NCBI GenBank assembly: GCA_027600665.1
Contig: JADGJL010000085.1
Location: forward strand, 1-46,080
Reading direction: 5' to 3'
Source: Irineochytrium annulatum
Taxonomy: Eukaryota; Chytridiomycota; Chytridiomycetes; Chytridiales; Chytridiaceae
Length of the DNA stretch: 46,080 nucleotides
The position numbers were made by a program, and so were the translations under genes. This document shows, piece by piece, positions 1-11,565 of the stretch. The notes beneath the pieces were generated by a model. The model was not told where the DNA came from and searched no databases. It was given only the letters and a program-made list of their open reading frames with translations. Every line of letters starts with the position of its first letter. Position 1 is the stretch's first letter.

Positions 1-1119
<1,119 letters not shown>

Positions 1120-2299
1120 CGGATGGTGTGTGAAATGAACGGTGGTGGGGCTCGATCAATAGCAGATGCGAAATAATTCGACGACTTGTTTGAGCCATGG
1201 TCCTCCTCATACACGACCAGATTGTTTACCTTTAAGCCGCAGATCATTTTTATAACGTCCACGTACGCTTATTAAAGCACCAGGTCTTTTCCAAAGTACT
1301 GATTAATATGCGTCTACAAACTTAGAATCACATATATTCATTGGGTAAAGCACAACTTGGCACCGCAGCAAGAAGAAGGTGTGACAGCCAACAGCCACAA
1401 ACCAGCAACAACCGAACACTTGTTGTTAAGCATAAGACAGATCCAGGTACACCGTCGCCCTGCCTACGCGTCAGTCCGAACCTACGGGTTTGCGATCCTT
1501 CTGAATCTCTCTATCCTGTCAAGTAACCACGGCCGGCTTAAAGATCCCGGAAGTCTGCAGTCGGGAATTTCTGAGTTTATTTCAATAAGTTGACTCTCAA
1601 TTCCATAATCATACCATCGTTTCCAGCTCGTGTCGTATTTGAACTTCGCCGCGTAAGCTCGTAATCGCAAGCGCCGTGCAGTTACGTATGTAACTGGCAA
1701 CAAACCTAACCGGGCCGCAATAGCGAACTCGCACCAAAAAGGGCGAAATTTTTAACATAAAAAATTCAGGCCTATCACACGACTTCACTCATAGTCGCTG
1801 GTCATCGGTTCACCACGTAATTGTAACAAACTTTCAACAACAACGATGACTGTTCTGGTCAAGGGTTGCCTTCAAACGCCAAATGGTGTCCTGATGCAGC
1901 CCAATTTCGCTTCGCGCCCGGTCCACTCTCGCTTCCACAACCGCGAAGAGATGCTGCCTGGGCGCCCGACAAACAACTTTCTATGAATACTTCTGACCAG
2001 CCTACTTGGTCGAGCTCAAAGGTGTGCCCGTAAGAAGTTCGTGGGACACGCCCTGCAACCGGCGGCAGCAAAGTCGGCGGCTACGTTCAACAGCGTCCGA
2101 TGCCCACTTCGTCATGTTTCCGAATGCAGTCTCTGTAAACTGGTTCAGATCATTCCGAAGCATTCGTCGTGACGCTAGGCTCGCTCAGTAGGTTCATTGG
2201 TTTTGACTTCGACTTCGTGGCACATCACCCTTTGCTAACGCCGTCACCTGCAGAGGCGGGTCGATTCGGTCTCGCGTCTGATCACTCAGAAGCGGTACA
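1120..2299. other. Intergenic region with divergent 5' ends of UBC4 and SEC2; short ORF only
   Basis: About 1.2 kb between the UBC4-like start codon and the Sec2-like start codon. It should hold both promoters and 5' leaders. The only tidy ATG ORF I see on the + strand is 1846-1986 (46 codons, starting MTVLVKGCLQ). It resembles nothing I know and could be an upstream ORF of the Sec2-like gene or chance. I see no tRNA, repeat or conserved domain on either strand. Confidence 0.5.
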
Positions 2300-4034
2300 A
2301 TGGACGATCCTGCGCCAGTCGCTGCCCAAAGCGCTGTAGAGGCCATCTCGCTCCTGAAAGATAGAATATCGTAAGTTCATTTACACTGTTCTTTTGCTGA
2401 TGTCAACTAGCAAGGCGTTGCTCCCCAAGAACGATGACGCATTCGGGGCCGGGAGCATGCTCTTTGAAGCAGGACCAAATCTATCCCCGTCCCGATCGAC
2501 GTTCGCGCATCCGCATCTGAGCTCACTCGAAGCAGAGGATGCAGAGGTGCTGAAGCGGGAGTCGGATGCTCTCAGCAGAGCGCGCAGCATTGTCGCAGAG
2601 CTAACGGCTGGACCTGAACCGACCTCAACATGCATCTGCTACACCGTCATTGACGCCGATGACCCAGCGAAGTGCCGAGCGTGTGGAGGGAAGCTGGACC
2701 CTGTCCTGGCGTTAGCGAGACATCGTGGCTTGGCTACTAAGTGGCTGGCTGATGCTCGCCTGACACTGGAGAAAGCAACAGCGAGAGAAGAGGCGGCTTC
2801 AAACGAGACGTCGACCGTGTCGGTGCGGGTAGAGGAGCTAGAAGATTTGATGGATTCGCGGGCGGAAGAACTGCAACGCATTCAGCGAGATCTACAAGTT
2901 ATGGCGGAAAAAGTGGCTGATGAGATAGAGAAGCGAACGGAGCTGCAAAGCGCGAAAGACGGCCTTCAGGCAGAACTGGACGAGCTCACAAAGTCCCTGT
3001 TTGAGGAGGCAAATAACCTGAAGCTGGATGAGCGCCAAAAGCGAGAGCAACATGAAAGCCGAGAGAAAAGTCTTGAGCACGAGCTCCACGAGGCTCGAAC
3101 ACAGCTTCAAATGGAACAACTGCGGTTGCGAGAGATAAAGATAAAGATGGAGGAGACGCGTTTTGCGGAAGAAGTTGGTCGAGACGGCATGGTGGTGAAC
3201 TCTGATAGCTCCTCATCGCTTGCCTCCGAGGCCGGTGCAGTTGCAGGGAGCTCATTCTCGTCAAATACCACAAATCCGATCGACCCCGTACTTCTCAGCG
3301 AGTTTAAAGACTTTCTGACAAACGGTCCCACTGTTAAGATCAACAAGCTGCATACGCTACCCTTTATGAAAAACGCACTCGAGGACGATGTGACCCCGTG
3401 CCTTCGCTTTGGAGGGAACCCGAGAACCTCGACCCGCAAATTAGTCGATTTCGTGATGATGCACTCGTGTTTTGTGGAAGAGATGACGCAGCCGCAGGTC
3501 GCTGCGCATCAGGCCCTGTTAACCACCGCCCCACAAGTGTCCGGCGGCTCGGCCTCGAACGTGAACAAACCCGTCCGAACTGGGACTGGAGGGGCGGAGA
3601 CAGGGACCGTTGTAGCACCGCCAACCCAGGCCATCTTCCAAAAGACTGTTCTCGAGCGCATCTCTACCTGGTCAACATCATCGGCTTCCACGTCCGCCAC
3701 CTCATCGATTGTCCCCGGAGGCTGCGCAGCCTGCGGCAGACTGACGCCCGTGCGGTTTCAGTTCAAGATCTCGGAGAGCGCAGACGACACGTGGTGCCCG
3801 ATCTGCACGCAATGCCGGGATCGGCTCGTGGCCTCTTGCGAATTCTACAACTTTGTGAGGCACGTGCGGCAGGGCCTGTACTCGACGCGACGGCATGAGG
3901 ACCTGTACTTGGAGATGTTGACGCTGAAGAGAAAGATGTTCTTCTCTCGGATGGGGGTTTCGGGGCAAGTGTCGGTGGAGCGGCCGTTTGCGCGGGCTCG
4001 TAGACCGCCTTCGGGGGTATTTTCGTTCACATAA
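2300..4034 (+). CDS. SEC2: Rab guanine-nucleotide exchange factor, Sec2/Rabin8 family
   Basis: Predicted exchange factor for a Sec4/Rab8-type GTPase in polarised exocytosis (and, in Rabin8, ciliogenesis). Two exons: 2300-2370 and 2411-4034, with a 40-nt intron; 564 residues. The start is the ATG at 2300 (MDDPAPVAAQ), because it joins in frame across the intron. Residues about 150-280 form the long coiled coil that is the GEF domain, including the family signature ELTKSLFEEANNL. The C-terminal half keeps the Rabin8-like segment FMKNALEDDVTPCLRF and an ending EDLYLEMLTLKRKMFFSRMG, equivalent to the Rabin8 tail. Two cysteine clusters are unusual: C98-x-C100 with C112-x2-C115, and CAAC plus CPICTQC in the C-terminal domain, which may bind zinc (inference). 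The family call is strong; Rab specificity is inferred from the family. Confidence 0.88.
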
Positions 4035-4470
4035 GGGTTCTTTTCGTGCTTTAGAGGCATTTTCTATCATACAACAAATCAGTGCGGGTGGACCTGCTAG
4101 TAGATACTCGTTTTAGCCCGGGCAAGGCACGAAAGGCGTCCCGCCGCTCCGGCGAAGATTAACACGATGGCGTACGTTAGTACGAGAGCGAGTGTTAGGC
4201 TTATTAATATGCCAATAACAATTCGAAAGAGCAGGCATCAGTGTGGAAGGTGTTGGAAAGCTGTCAAACAAATACGCTTGATCATCAACGTGCCCGCTCC
4301 CCTCTTCTCATCGACAACTCCTGCCGACGCGACCTCACGGGGGTTATTTGCTTACATCGGCCTAAACTCTTTGGATCTTATTGCCTCGGACCAACGTTCC
4401 TACCGTTTCGCGCTTGCTGGGCCTCCCGTGCAGTTCCCGCCATTTCGCCACTACTCTGATCATACTTGCG
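4035..4470. other. Intergenic region between SEC2-like gene and J-protein gene
   Basis: 436 nt between two same-strand genes. It holds the 3' end of the Sec2-like gene and the promoter of the J-protein gene. ORFs crossing it are out of frame with the J domain and show no recognisable domain. A pyrimidine-rich stretch (about 4290-4325) lies within 200 nt of the J-protein start. Confidence 0.4.
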
Positions 4471-5376
4471 ATGGACCTGTACGCCGTCCTGGGCCTGGAA
4501 TCAAGGACTGTTTCTCAGGAGCAAATCAAGAGAGGTTGGTCTTTCATCGATTTCTGCACTTGCATTGGTGCTCAAGACATCAAAGCATACAAGACGGCGG
4601 CGCTGGCGAGCCATCCCGACAAGGGAGGGGATCCAGAAAAATTTAAGGAGATTTCGGAGGCTTACCAGATCCTGCAAAACGTTTGTGCATGTTGTGCATG
4701 ATCGTCGAGTTGGGAGCTAACGGGTTCCATGTTTTACCAGCCACAAACACGCGACATCTACGACCGCTACGGGATCGACGGTTTGAAAAATGAATACGGC
4801 GGTGGAGATTTCGCTTCCGCTGATCCTTTCTTCTTTTCCGACCCTCGCCACTTGTTTGAGCAATTCTTCGGCGATCGCAACCCGTTTGCATTTCATCGAA
4901 ACATGATGCAAAATATGTCCGGCTTCGGCGGTCATGGCGTGCCGAACGACATGCCTGGCTTCGGTCAGATGAACGACATGCCCAGCTTTAGTCACAGTAG
5001 TATGATGAACGACATGCCTGGGTTTGGGGGCGAGAGTTTTGGGATGGGAGGTTCTGGAGGGAGAAGCATGTTTGCTGATCCGTTTGGAGGCTTTAGGGGC
5101 GGATTTGGTGGTGGAGGCTTTAGCGGGAGCAACAGCTCCTTCATATCTCAGTCGAGTTTCAACGGCGGTGGTTCTTTCATGTCTCAGTCTTCGCAGACCC
5201 GGATCGTGAATGGGGAGCGGACGACGATCAAGACGACGACAGATGGACAAGGCAACACGACGACGGAGACAGTGAGGCAGCTGAGGAACGGCGAGGTGAC
5301 GCGGGAGGTTGTTAAGAATGGCGTGCAAGTGCTTGTGGAGAACGGCGCCGAGAAGGAAGCTCGGCGGATATCGTAA
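4471..5376 (+). CDS. DnaJ/Hsp40 co-chaperone, DNAJB6-like (J domain plus G/F-rich, Ser-rich tail)
   Basis: Class B Hsp40 that stimulates Hsp70 ATPase and, in the DNAJB6 group, suppresses aggregation. Exons 4471-4534, 4586-4680 and 4741-5376 encode 264 residues. The N-terminal J domain begins MDLYAVLGLE and carries the essential HPD in LASHPDKGGD, followed by PQTRDIYDRYGIDGL. A Gly/Phe/Met-rich region follows, containing three imperfect NDMPGF/NDMPSF repeats (about 4942-5035), then a Ser-rich stretch (NSSFISQSSFNGGGSF). The C-terminal block RIVNGERTTIKTTT matches the DNAJB6/B8 pattern around STKMVNGRKITTK. Both introns (51 and 60 nt) preserve frame. An AATAAA lies at 5395-5400. The next gene converges from the other strand, its stop codon 41 nt away. 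Confidence 0.9.
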
Positions 5377-5417
5377 TGAAAGAGTAAACAAGTGAATAAA
5401 GGGAGATGCATTGCATT

Positions 5418-8088
5418 TTACATAAAACCTCCACCCATCCCTTTGTTCATTTTTTTCGCCCGCGCATCTCTTTTGAATCCACGTCCCTTTCCTCGTCCAC
5501 GGCGATCCGATGGCACTACTCTCGGCGATCTGTAGTTGTTTGGCCGAGTCTCACCCTCTGAATCGCTCAATTCTTCGTCATGAGCCTTCCATGACGTGAC
5601 AGGGGGAAGTTCGCTTTGATTTCCTTTCCACTCTAGCTTCTCCTCCAGCTTCTTCTTTCGTAAAGGCTTATTAACAGTTGTTAGTGCGGGCCAATATTTG
5701 TTGCGATCTACTTACATCTCGCTGGAACATTGTGTACCACCCTTCAATTTGCTCGTCGGTCAGTCCGGTTTTTAGACGTAACCGAACTCTTTCAGGCGTT
5801 TTCCGGGATTTCTTGTCGAAGATTGCCAGCGAGCCCGAACCGACGTAGGACTCCAGCTCGTCCTCGAACTCCGCAGCTGGATCATCTTCGACGGCCGCAA
5901 TCGGCACGCGTTTCCTTTCGTCCACCACCTCCTCATCCAACATACGCAACTCGAAGGTTCCAGCGAGCTTCACGTCCTGAGCATCATACGAGTCGTCCCG
6001 CTCATCATCGTAGTCATCATTCCCCGTAAATTCAACCAACGCCTCATCTTCCGCAGCCATACTTCTATAGGCGGCATTTATGATCGCCTGCTTGATATTT
6101 TTATCGGAACCACTGTCCATGACGTCCGACGTTTTGCTATATAGGCTCGTTAGCCCGCAGATTATAACGAATGCAGATAGGAATGACTAAATGCAAAAAA
6201 CTTACTCCTTCTTCCCCAAGATCACTTTGTTCATATCGACCTTTCCTTTTGCGAAGATGTCGAACTCGTCATTGTCGAAGACGTTATGTCGGAGAGGTGG
6301 CTTTAGAGCCTTCACGTTTGAAACGTCGATGACGTATGGAACCACATCCATTGACCGCTCCACGTACGCCCTTCCTTGCGTTCTGTCCAACTTCGAAACT
6401 ACATCCGGCAGGTCGTTTTCTAAAATCTTCATGATGACCGTTTCCGCATCATCATCCATCGCAATGAGGCACGCCTTCCAGGGTCAGAGTACTCGATTGA
6501 ATCATTCAAACCTCTAAAAAGCCCTCTCCCAAATCCGGGAATAGGTCGCGTACTTGCGAGATTAAAGACGTCCTCCTCACATCCTCTTCGCTGTCGATCT
6601 TATAAAATGTATACGTTGAATCGTACGCGATATAGGTACGAGGTTTACCTGCGGCTCAGCATTTCCAACCTTTCCCGTCTTCCCCGATGATCTTTGGCTC
6701 GCTTCGAGGCGCCGCGCCTTAAACGCCGCGCGACGTCTCCGCACATCGTTATTCCCACTGAAGGTCAGCATTTGGTCCAAGGACCGGATAAGGAAATCAA
6801 GCCTCGAAATATCTCCATCATCGTCTTCCATTCGATTCCGCAACAAACGCAGAACATCTCCAACCCCAAACTCGACTTCCATATCCACCAGAAGCGGGGC
6901 TTTTGCCAAAAACTCGACGGGACCGTCGAACTGCGATGTATCCAAAAGCTGTATCAGCAGGGTGCATAATTCGTCAACTCCATTTAGTAAGGCTGAAGCA
7001 GGGGCACTATCGGGCACAGTTTTAGTATCGTCAGAAAGAGGAACAGCCCTCATGGGTATAAAAAAGTTGATTCGAAGAATGACTTCCAGCAGGGTAAGAA
7101 CGGATAGCTTCAGTCGCTTTGCGAGGGAGTGGGAAATACGAGGCTCTGACGGCGTATGTGCGTCAACATTCATTATGTTTGCAACCTCATAACATCCGAT
7201 GAGACTGGAGATGAAACTTGGGTACTTGAGGAGCCGATCTGAGAGACTGCTATCACTGGCTTTCAAAAGACTCTCAAATGCTATCGCTGCATCGGCCAAC
7301 ACCTCAATCTCGGCTAGCTCTTGCGCGTTCCAAGTTCGTGGCAAGAGGTCGCTTTCAACGTTCACTACCCCCGACCCGCCCGAATTCTCCGCGACCTCGG
7401 ACATCTTCTTCCCCGCGATCCCACTACCGCCGCCTTTCCCCTTTCCTTTCCCCTTGCCCTTGCCACCACCAGCTCCAAGCTTCATCTTCTCCAGTCGCTT
7501 TTGAATCGCGCGAACCGCCCAAATGAAAATGTCGACAGCCGCAGTAACTTCGTCAACCATCCACGGGAAGGCCTCGCGCAACGCCGCCGTAATGCTGACC
7601 GTCCGCTCGTGGTTGGTGTGTACATACACGGTGCAAAAATCCATCAATCTCGGAAGCGTCATCGGTGAACATAAAACCTCGGAGTCGACGCGCCCACCGA
7701 CCGACGCCTTCGTGACAGCTCCTTCGCGAGCAAACGCGCACTCGGTGCATTCCATCGCTATTCTATGAAACAGTTGAAAGACTCGCTGCACGATCTTCGA
7801 TTCCGCCACGCCGTCCATGGCCTGCGACGGCTCAAAGAGGACATCGTGATCGGAAAAGACTGATCGGGCGGACGTGACGACGCGTGCTTGGATGGATAGG
7901 AAGTCGTCGAGGAAGGCAGTTGGCTCCGTGCTATCAATCTTCGGTGTTCCACTGGACGGCCACATTACCGCGGTCCAAAAGCCGTCCTTGTTCAGCTTCA
8001 GCAACGCTGACAGGTCCTTGGCTGTCTCATTCAGTGCCTCCTGGCCCTCTTGGCCCCCCTCCAGCCGTGCCAGCCAGTATGTGCCCAT
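5418..8088 (-). CDS. ASCC2: ASCC2 / Cue3 homologue (ASC-1 / RQT complex subunit with CUE domain)
   Basis: ASCC2 (Cue3 in yeast) is the ubiquitin-binding subunit of the ASCC/RQT complex, which clears collided ribosomes and also acts in alkylation repair. Reading down: 6649-8088, 6512-6598, 6206-6474, 5716-6136, 5418-5666; 821 residues. The N-terminal helical part includes LNKDGFWTAVMW. The CUE region reads LISQVRDLFPDLGEGFL, then ACLIAMDDDAETVIMKILE after a 37-nt intron. RHNVFDNDEFDIF is a near-match to RHNVFQNDEFDVF of animal ASCC2. An acidic DDYDDERDDSYD and a basic tail (RRGRGKGRGFKRD) follow. A Gly/Lys-rich repeat (GGGKGKGKGKGKGGG) sits in mid-protein. I chose the ATG at 8088 because an in-frame stop lies just upstream at 8131-8133; a further 5' exon ending at the AG there cannot be excluded. 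Confidence 0.88.
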
Positions 8089-8172
8089 GTGCTGTCGATC
8101 GTTTGAGTGGCTTGTCGAACTCGACCACACCTATCCACCCAGTCCGTACTTTGGCTCCGAAGCCCCACCGCA
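8089..8172. promoter_or_regulatory. Very short divergent promoter, ASCC2 / TAF13
   Basis: The two start codons are back to back with 84 nt between them, so both genes must share core promoter space or overlap in their 5' leaders. I see no clear TATA box inside. The call rests only on the arrangement of two well-supported genes; the ASCC2 start is the less certain of the two. Confidence 0.5.
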
Positions 8173-8728
8173 ATGAGTGGCCCGGTCCGCAACAAGCGGC
8201 GGCAACTGACTCGTGATGGTACTGATCCTAATGGCTGAAACTTCGCTTAATGGCGCCTGGCTTCAGTCAAGCATCTGATGTACGGATACGGCGACGTCCA
8301 TAATCCCGCAGACGACTCGGCGGAAATCTTGGAAGACTATCTCGTCATGTACCTAAACGAGTTGGTTTGTTTTCGATATGCAATTCAAGCAGCCTTGCGG
8401 TGTATTACTTTCACCTGACAACACCACTCTACAGTGCGAGAAGGTGATGCACACTACGAACGGCCGCAAGGCGCGAGTGAACGACTTTGTGTATGCCTTG
8501 CGACACGACCCAAAGAAGCTCGTACGTGTTCACGAGCTCCTGGCGGTGGACAAGGAGCTCAGCCAGGCACGGTCGGCGATGGACTTGGAGGGCGCTGATA
8601 AGAAGAAGAGCGAGTTGCTGGAGAAGGAGGCGGCACAGAAGACAGGCCTGGCGTTGCCCAACTCCGGTCCGCCCGGCCTCGGGGGTGTATTTAATTTCGC
8701 CGGCGCGGAGTCCGCGAACGACGCGTAA
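8173..8728 (+). CDS. TAF13: Transcription initiation factor TFIID subunit 13 (TAF13)
   Basis: TAF13 is a histone-fold subunit that pairs with TAF11 in TFIID for RNA polymerase II initiation. Exons 8173-8218, 8267-8364 and 8435-8728 give 145 residues. The histone-fold halves are KHLMYGYGDVHNPADDSAEI with LEDYLVMYLNEL, then KARVNDFVYALRHDPKKL with RVHELLAVDKEL. They correspond to the MMYGFGD..SVDILEDLV and VEDIVFLIRKDPRKFARVKDLL segments of human TAF13. Introns are 48 and 70 nt. The short N-terminus (MSGPVRNKRRQ) is basic; the C-terminal 35 residues are Gly/Pro-rich and not conserved. It is head to head with the ASCC2 gene, so the two may share promoter elements. Confidence 0.93.
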
Positions 8729-9063
8729 TGTATATAATGGTAGCGTAAAGAGCCCGTGTCGGCATAATCATGGATGTGATAAGCATGCGACCTAGGCGGA
8801 ATGACGGTGGTCATCAGGTTTTCATAGTTCGGAGACACCCGGTCGCAAGTATGGGTTTGCTGACCATGCCGCGGTTTACGTCAGGTCGTGTCCTGACTGA
8901 GCCCCTATTCGGGCCGCGGCGACTTCATCGCGACGTCATGCCGGCGCTTTTGCGTCAATTTTGGCCGCGACCGCTCCACTTCAAACCATCGTCGCCTTCG
9001 ACACACCATAAAGCCCGCTCATCGGTCCATCCCGAGCATCCTCGCACCAAAGTCACTCTAGAC
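8729..9063. other. Leader of the GPD1-like gene with in-frame upstream ATGs
   Basis: Region between the TAF13 stop and the conserved start of the dehydrogenase. A TATA-like GTATATAAT lies at 8731-8739, a plausible core promoter element. In-frame ATGs at 8770, 8851 and 8938 read without a stop into the dehydrogenase and would add 98, 71 or 42 residues. Confidence 0.5.
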
Positions 9064-10247
9064 ATGCACCGAGAGAAGGCCTGCTTGATTGGGAGCGGCA
9101 ACTGGGGCAGCGTCATCTCCAAGATCGTTGGCGCCAACGCGGCCGCCCACGCCGATTTCGACGATGAAGTGCGGATGTGGGTCTTTGAGGAGATGGTTGA
9201 CGGGCGGAAGCTTACCGAGATAATCAACACGCGCCACGAGAACGTCAAATACCGTGAGTGGTTAAGCTACTCATTAGCGTGTACACATCGTCGTGCTAAG
9301 GCCGCTTCAGTCCCCAATGTACGGCTACCCGACAACGTTGTCGCTCACCCGACGCTTTTGGATGCGGTCCAGGACGCCACGCTTCTCATTTTCGTCATTC
9401 CTCATCAGGTTCGGAAAGCGTGACCGTCTGCAGCGACTGAACTTTCGGCAGTTTGTGAAAGGCATCTGCGATCAATTGAAGGGGAAGATTCACCCCCGCG
9501 CACGCGCCATCTCCCTCATTAAAGGCGTCGACGTTGCACAGTCCGGACTTCATTTAATCTCAGACGTTATTAAGGAAAACCTGGACATCGACGTGTCCGT
9601 GTTGATGGGGGCCAACATCGCATCGGAGGTGGCGATGGAGTATTTTTGCGAGACGACCGTCGGCTACAACCTCGAGGAGAACGGGCTCCTTTGGCAACGG
9701 CTGTTCCAAACACCGTACTTCAAAGTTGCGGCCGTTCACGACGTTGCCGGGGTGGAGCTGTGCGGCGCTTTAAAGAACGTCGTTGCGATCGCGGCAGGGC
9801 TGGTTGACGGGTTGAAGTACGGCGAGAATACTAAGGCTGCTATCATCCGCATCGGCCTGATGGAGATGAGGAAGTTTGCCAAAACGTTTTATAAGGGAGT
9901 GAAGGATGAGACCTTTTTCGAGTCATGCGGTGTTGCAGATGTAAGTCCCGTTTTTTGTCATTACCCTGCTGTTGCGCGGTGCCTAACATGGCTGACAGGT
10001 GATTACTACGTGCTTTGGGGGGCGTAACCGGAAGGTCGCTGAAGCCAGGGTCACAACTGGAAAGTCGTTTGAGGTGTTGGAAAAGGAGATGTTGAACGGG
10101 CAGAAACTGCAAGGAACGTTGACTGCCAAAGAAGTCAACCAGATCTTGAGGGTGCAGGGGATCCCTGAGGACGAGTATCCTTTGTTTACAAAAGTTTACC
10201 GCATCTGTTATGAAAGCCACCCTCCAAACTCGATTGTGCAGATTTGA
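9064..10247 (+). CDS. GPD1: Glycerol-3-phosphate dehydrogenase [NAD+], GPD1 family
   Basis: Reduces dihydroxyacetone phosphate to glycerol-3-phosphate with NADH, feeding glycerolipid synthesis, osmolyte glycerol and redox balance. Exons 9064-9253, 9311-9408, 9452-9940 and 9999-10247; 341 residues from the ATG at 9064. The Rossmann motif is at the very start ([15 protein letters not shown]), followed by [22 protein letters not shown] and [14 protein letters not shown]. Next come the catalytic-lysine region ([20 protein letters not shown]) and [16 protein letters not shown]. The length fits the cytosolic vertebrate-type enzyme (about 349). The reading frame is open upstream, giving possible longer forms. 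The 9938 start would be wrong; the nearest upstream one, 8938, gives an Arg/Pro/His-rich, nearly acid-free leader that looks like a mitochondrial presequence. No C-terminal peroxisomal signal is present (ends NSIVQI). Confidence 0.93.
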
Positions 10248-10747
10248 TGTATATTTATTCTTCACACCGATATACAATTTGATATCACTTCAAAAACGGC
10301 ATTCAAGTCTAGCGTTTATTGTAACATGTGACTCCAAACTAACGCCAACCTGCTGGAGGAGTGGGAATGGTGAAATGCAACAACCAGCGAGCAACTACTG
10401 CAAGTTCCAACATAACGCTGTGGCTTTATGAAGACTAGCAGCCATCGCCTGGCGCGGCGTCCAAGCCCGAGCCGCGAATTCACTCGAGCAGTCCCTTAAC
10501 AACGCCACCTCCCGCTTGGTTAACACGCCCACGAGCGAACGATCGGTGAATCTGTCCATATCTATAGACGGCCCGTTTCTGCAAGCGCCGCGTTGTGCGT
10601 GTCCAATAAGAGGGTAGAACGCTCAATGCTCCCATCGCGGATTCCGGAGCTATTTCTGTGCTGCCCAAGTCCCGGGGAATGGTCGGTGACCCAGGGAAGC
10701 TGGTCCCAAATTCCATTTTACAAGCCTCCATTGGCTGGAGTTTCAGC
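10248..10747. other. Intergenic region between GPD1 and SPC2
   Basis: 500 nt separating two genes on the same strand. No ORF here has a recognisable domain on either strand. It should contain the GPD1 3' end and the SPC2 promoter; I see no repeat or RNA gene. Confidence 0.4.
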
Positions 10748-11565
10748 ATGGTCAAGAAAAACGCCAAGAAGGAAGCGCCAGCGGCCGCGATTGCGAGTGA
10801 TATCGAGAAGCGCGATACCGTGCCACTGATTGTTTCTTCGCCATATCTCGATGACATGGGTTTGAAGCCACTTTTGATTACGAATCTCACGGATCGCGTA
10901 AAGCCAAGAACCCGGTCGTAATCAACCATTATAACTCGGCGGAAGTCAAGCATGCGTTGGACGATTCCTTGCGTCGGGTATAGTTCATTTGCTCGTTTCT
11001 TCCATTATCAAGTGCTTAGTCTGGCAGATATTGGTTGAAGACTACAAGTTTAAGGAAGATCACACCCATACCGATCGGAAGTTAATCATGGGTTATACTG
11101 CTTGTCTATTTGCTGCCGGCTCTACTCTCTACTCTCACCTTGTGCCTTACCCGGACTGCCGCTTGGTTCTCATCGTCAGCGTTGCCGCGTATTTCATCTT
11201 AAACGGGTTAATGTTGGGATACGCCGTTAAAGTTGAGAAGGAGGTCATCTTTGTTGGTTACCAAAAGGTAATGACAATGAATGATTCATTCGAGAAACTG
11301 ACCTAACTTCTAGGAGAAGAACATGAAGATTGTCGTGTCGTCGGTCAACAAGCGCTTTACGCCCGACTACTCGCTTACGCTGAAATTGACGGGCATGGAC
11401 GGCACCGCGAAGACTTCGTTGCCAAGGCGGAATAGGAAAGTGGGAAGTCTGACCATGGCGAAGAATGTGGGGTCGTGGTTCGATGTAGATGGCGAATTGG
11501 CTGCTGACGTCTTTCACTTCGACGTATCGACGCTTCTTGCGTCGGATGGTTTAAAGCTCGAATGA
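10748..11565 (+). CDS. SPC2: Signal peptidase complex subunit 2 (SPC2/SPCS2)
   Basis: Non-catalytic ER-membrane subunit of signal peptidase, thought to link the complex to the Sec61 translocon. Exons 10748-10859, 10904-10977, 11028-11267 and 11314-11565; 225 residues. The core matches SPCS2: VINHYNSAEVKHALDDSLRR, ILVEDYKFKEDH, then two membrane helices (GYTACLFAAGSTLYSHLV and LVLIVSVAAYFILNGLMLGY) separated by a PYPDC turn. The C-terminal segment has RFTPDYSLTLKLTG, equivalent to DKYTLKLTF. The first intron (44 nt) follows ATG-G at 10856-10859, so translation could instead begin at 10856 and remove the 36-residue Lys/Ala-rich N-terminus; I kept the upstream ATG. Introns are 44, 50 and 46 nt. 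Confidence 0.88.

Noticed and set aside
8089..8130. GTG-initiated extension of ASCC2 to 8130
   Set aside because: A nuclear fungal gene should use ATG; the codon before it is a stop, and the extra residues are not conserved.
10480..10953. 157-codon minus-strand ORF opposite SPC2
   Set aside because: Antisense of the conserved SPC2 N-terminus; no recognisable domain.
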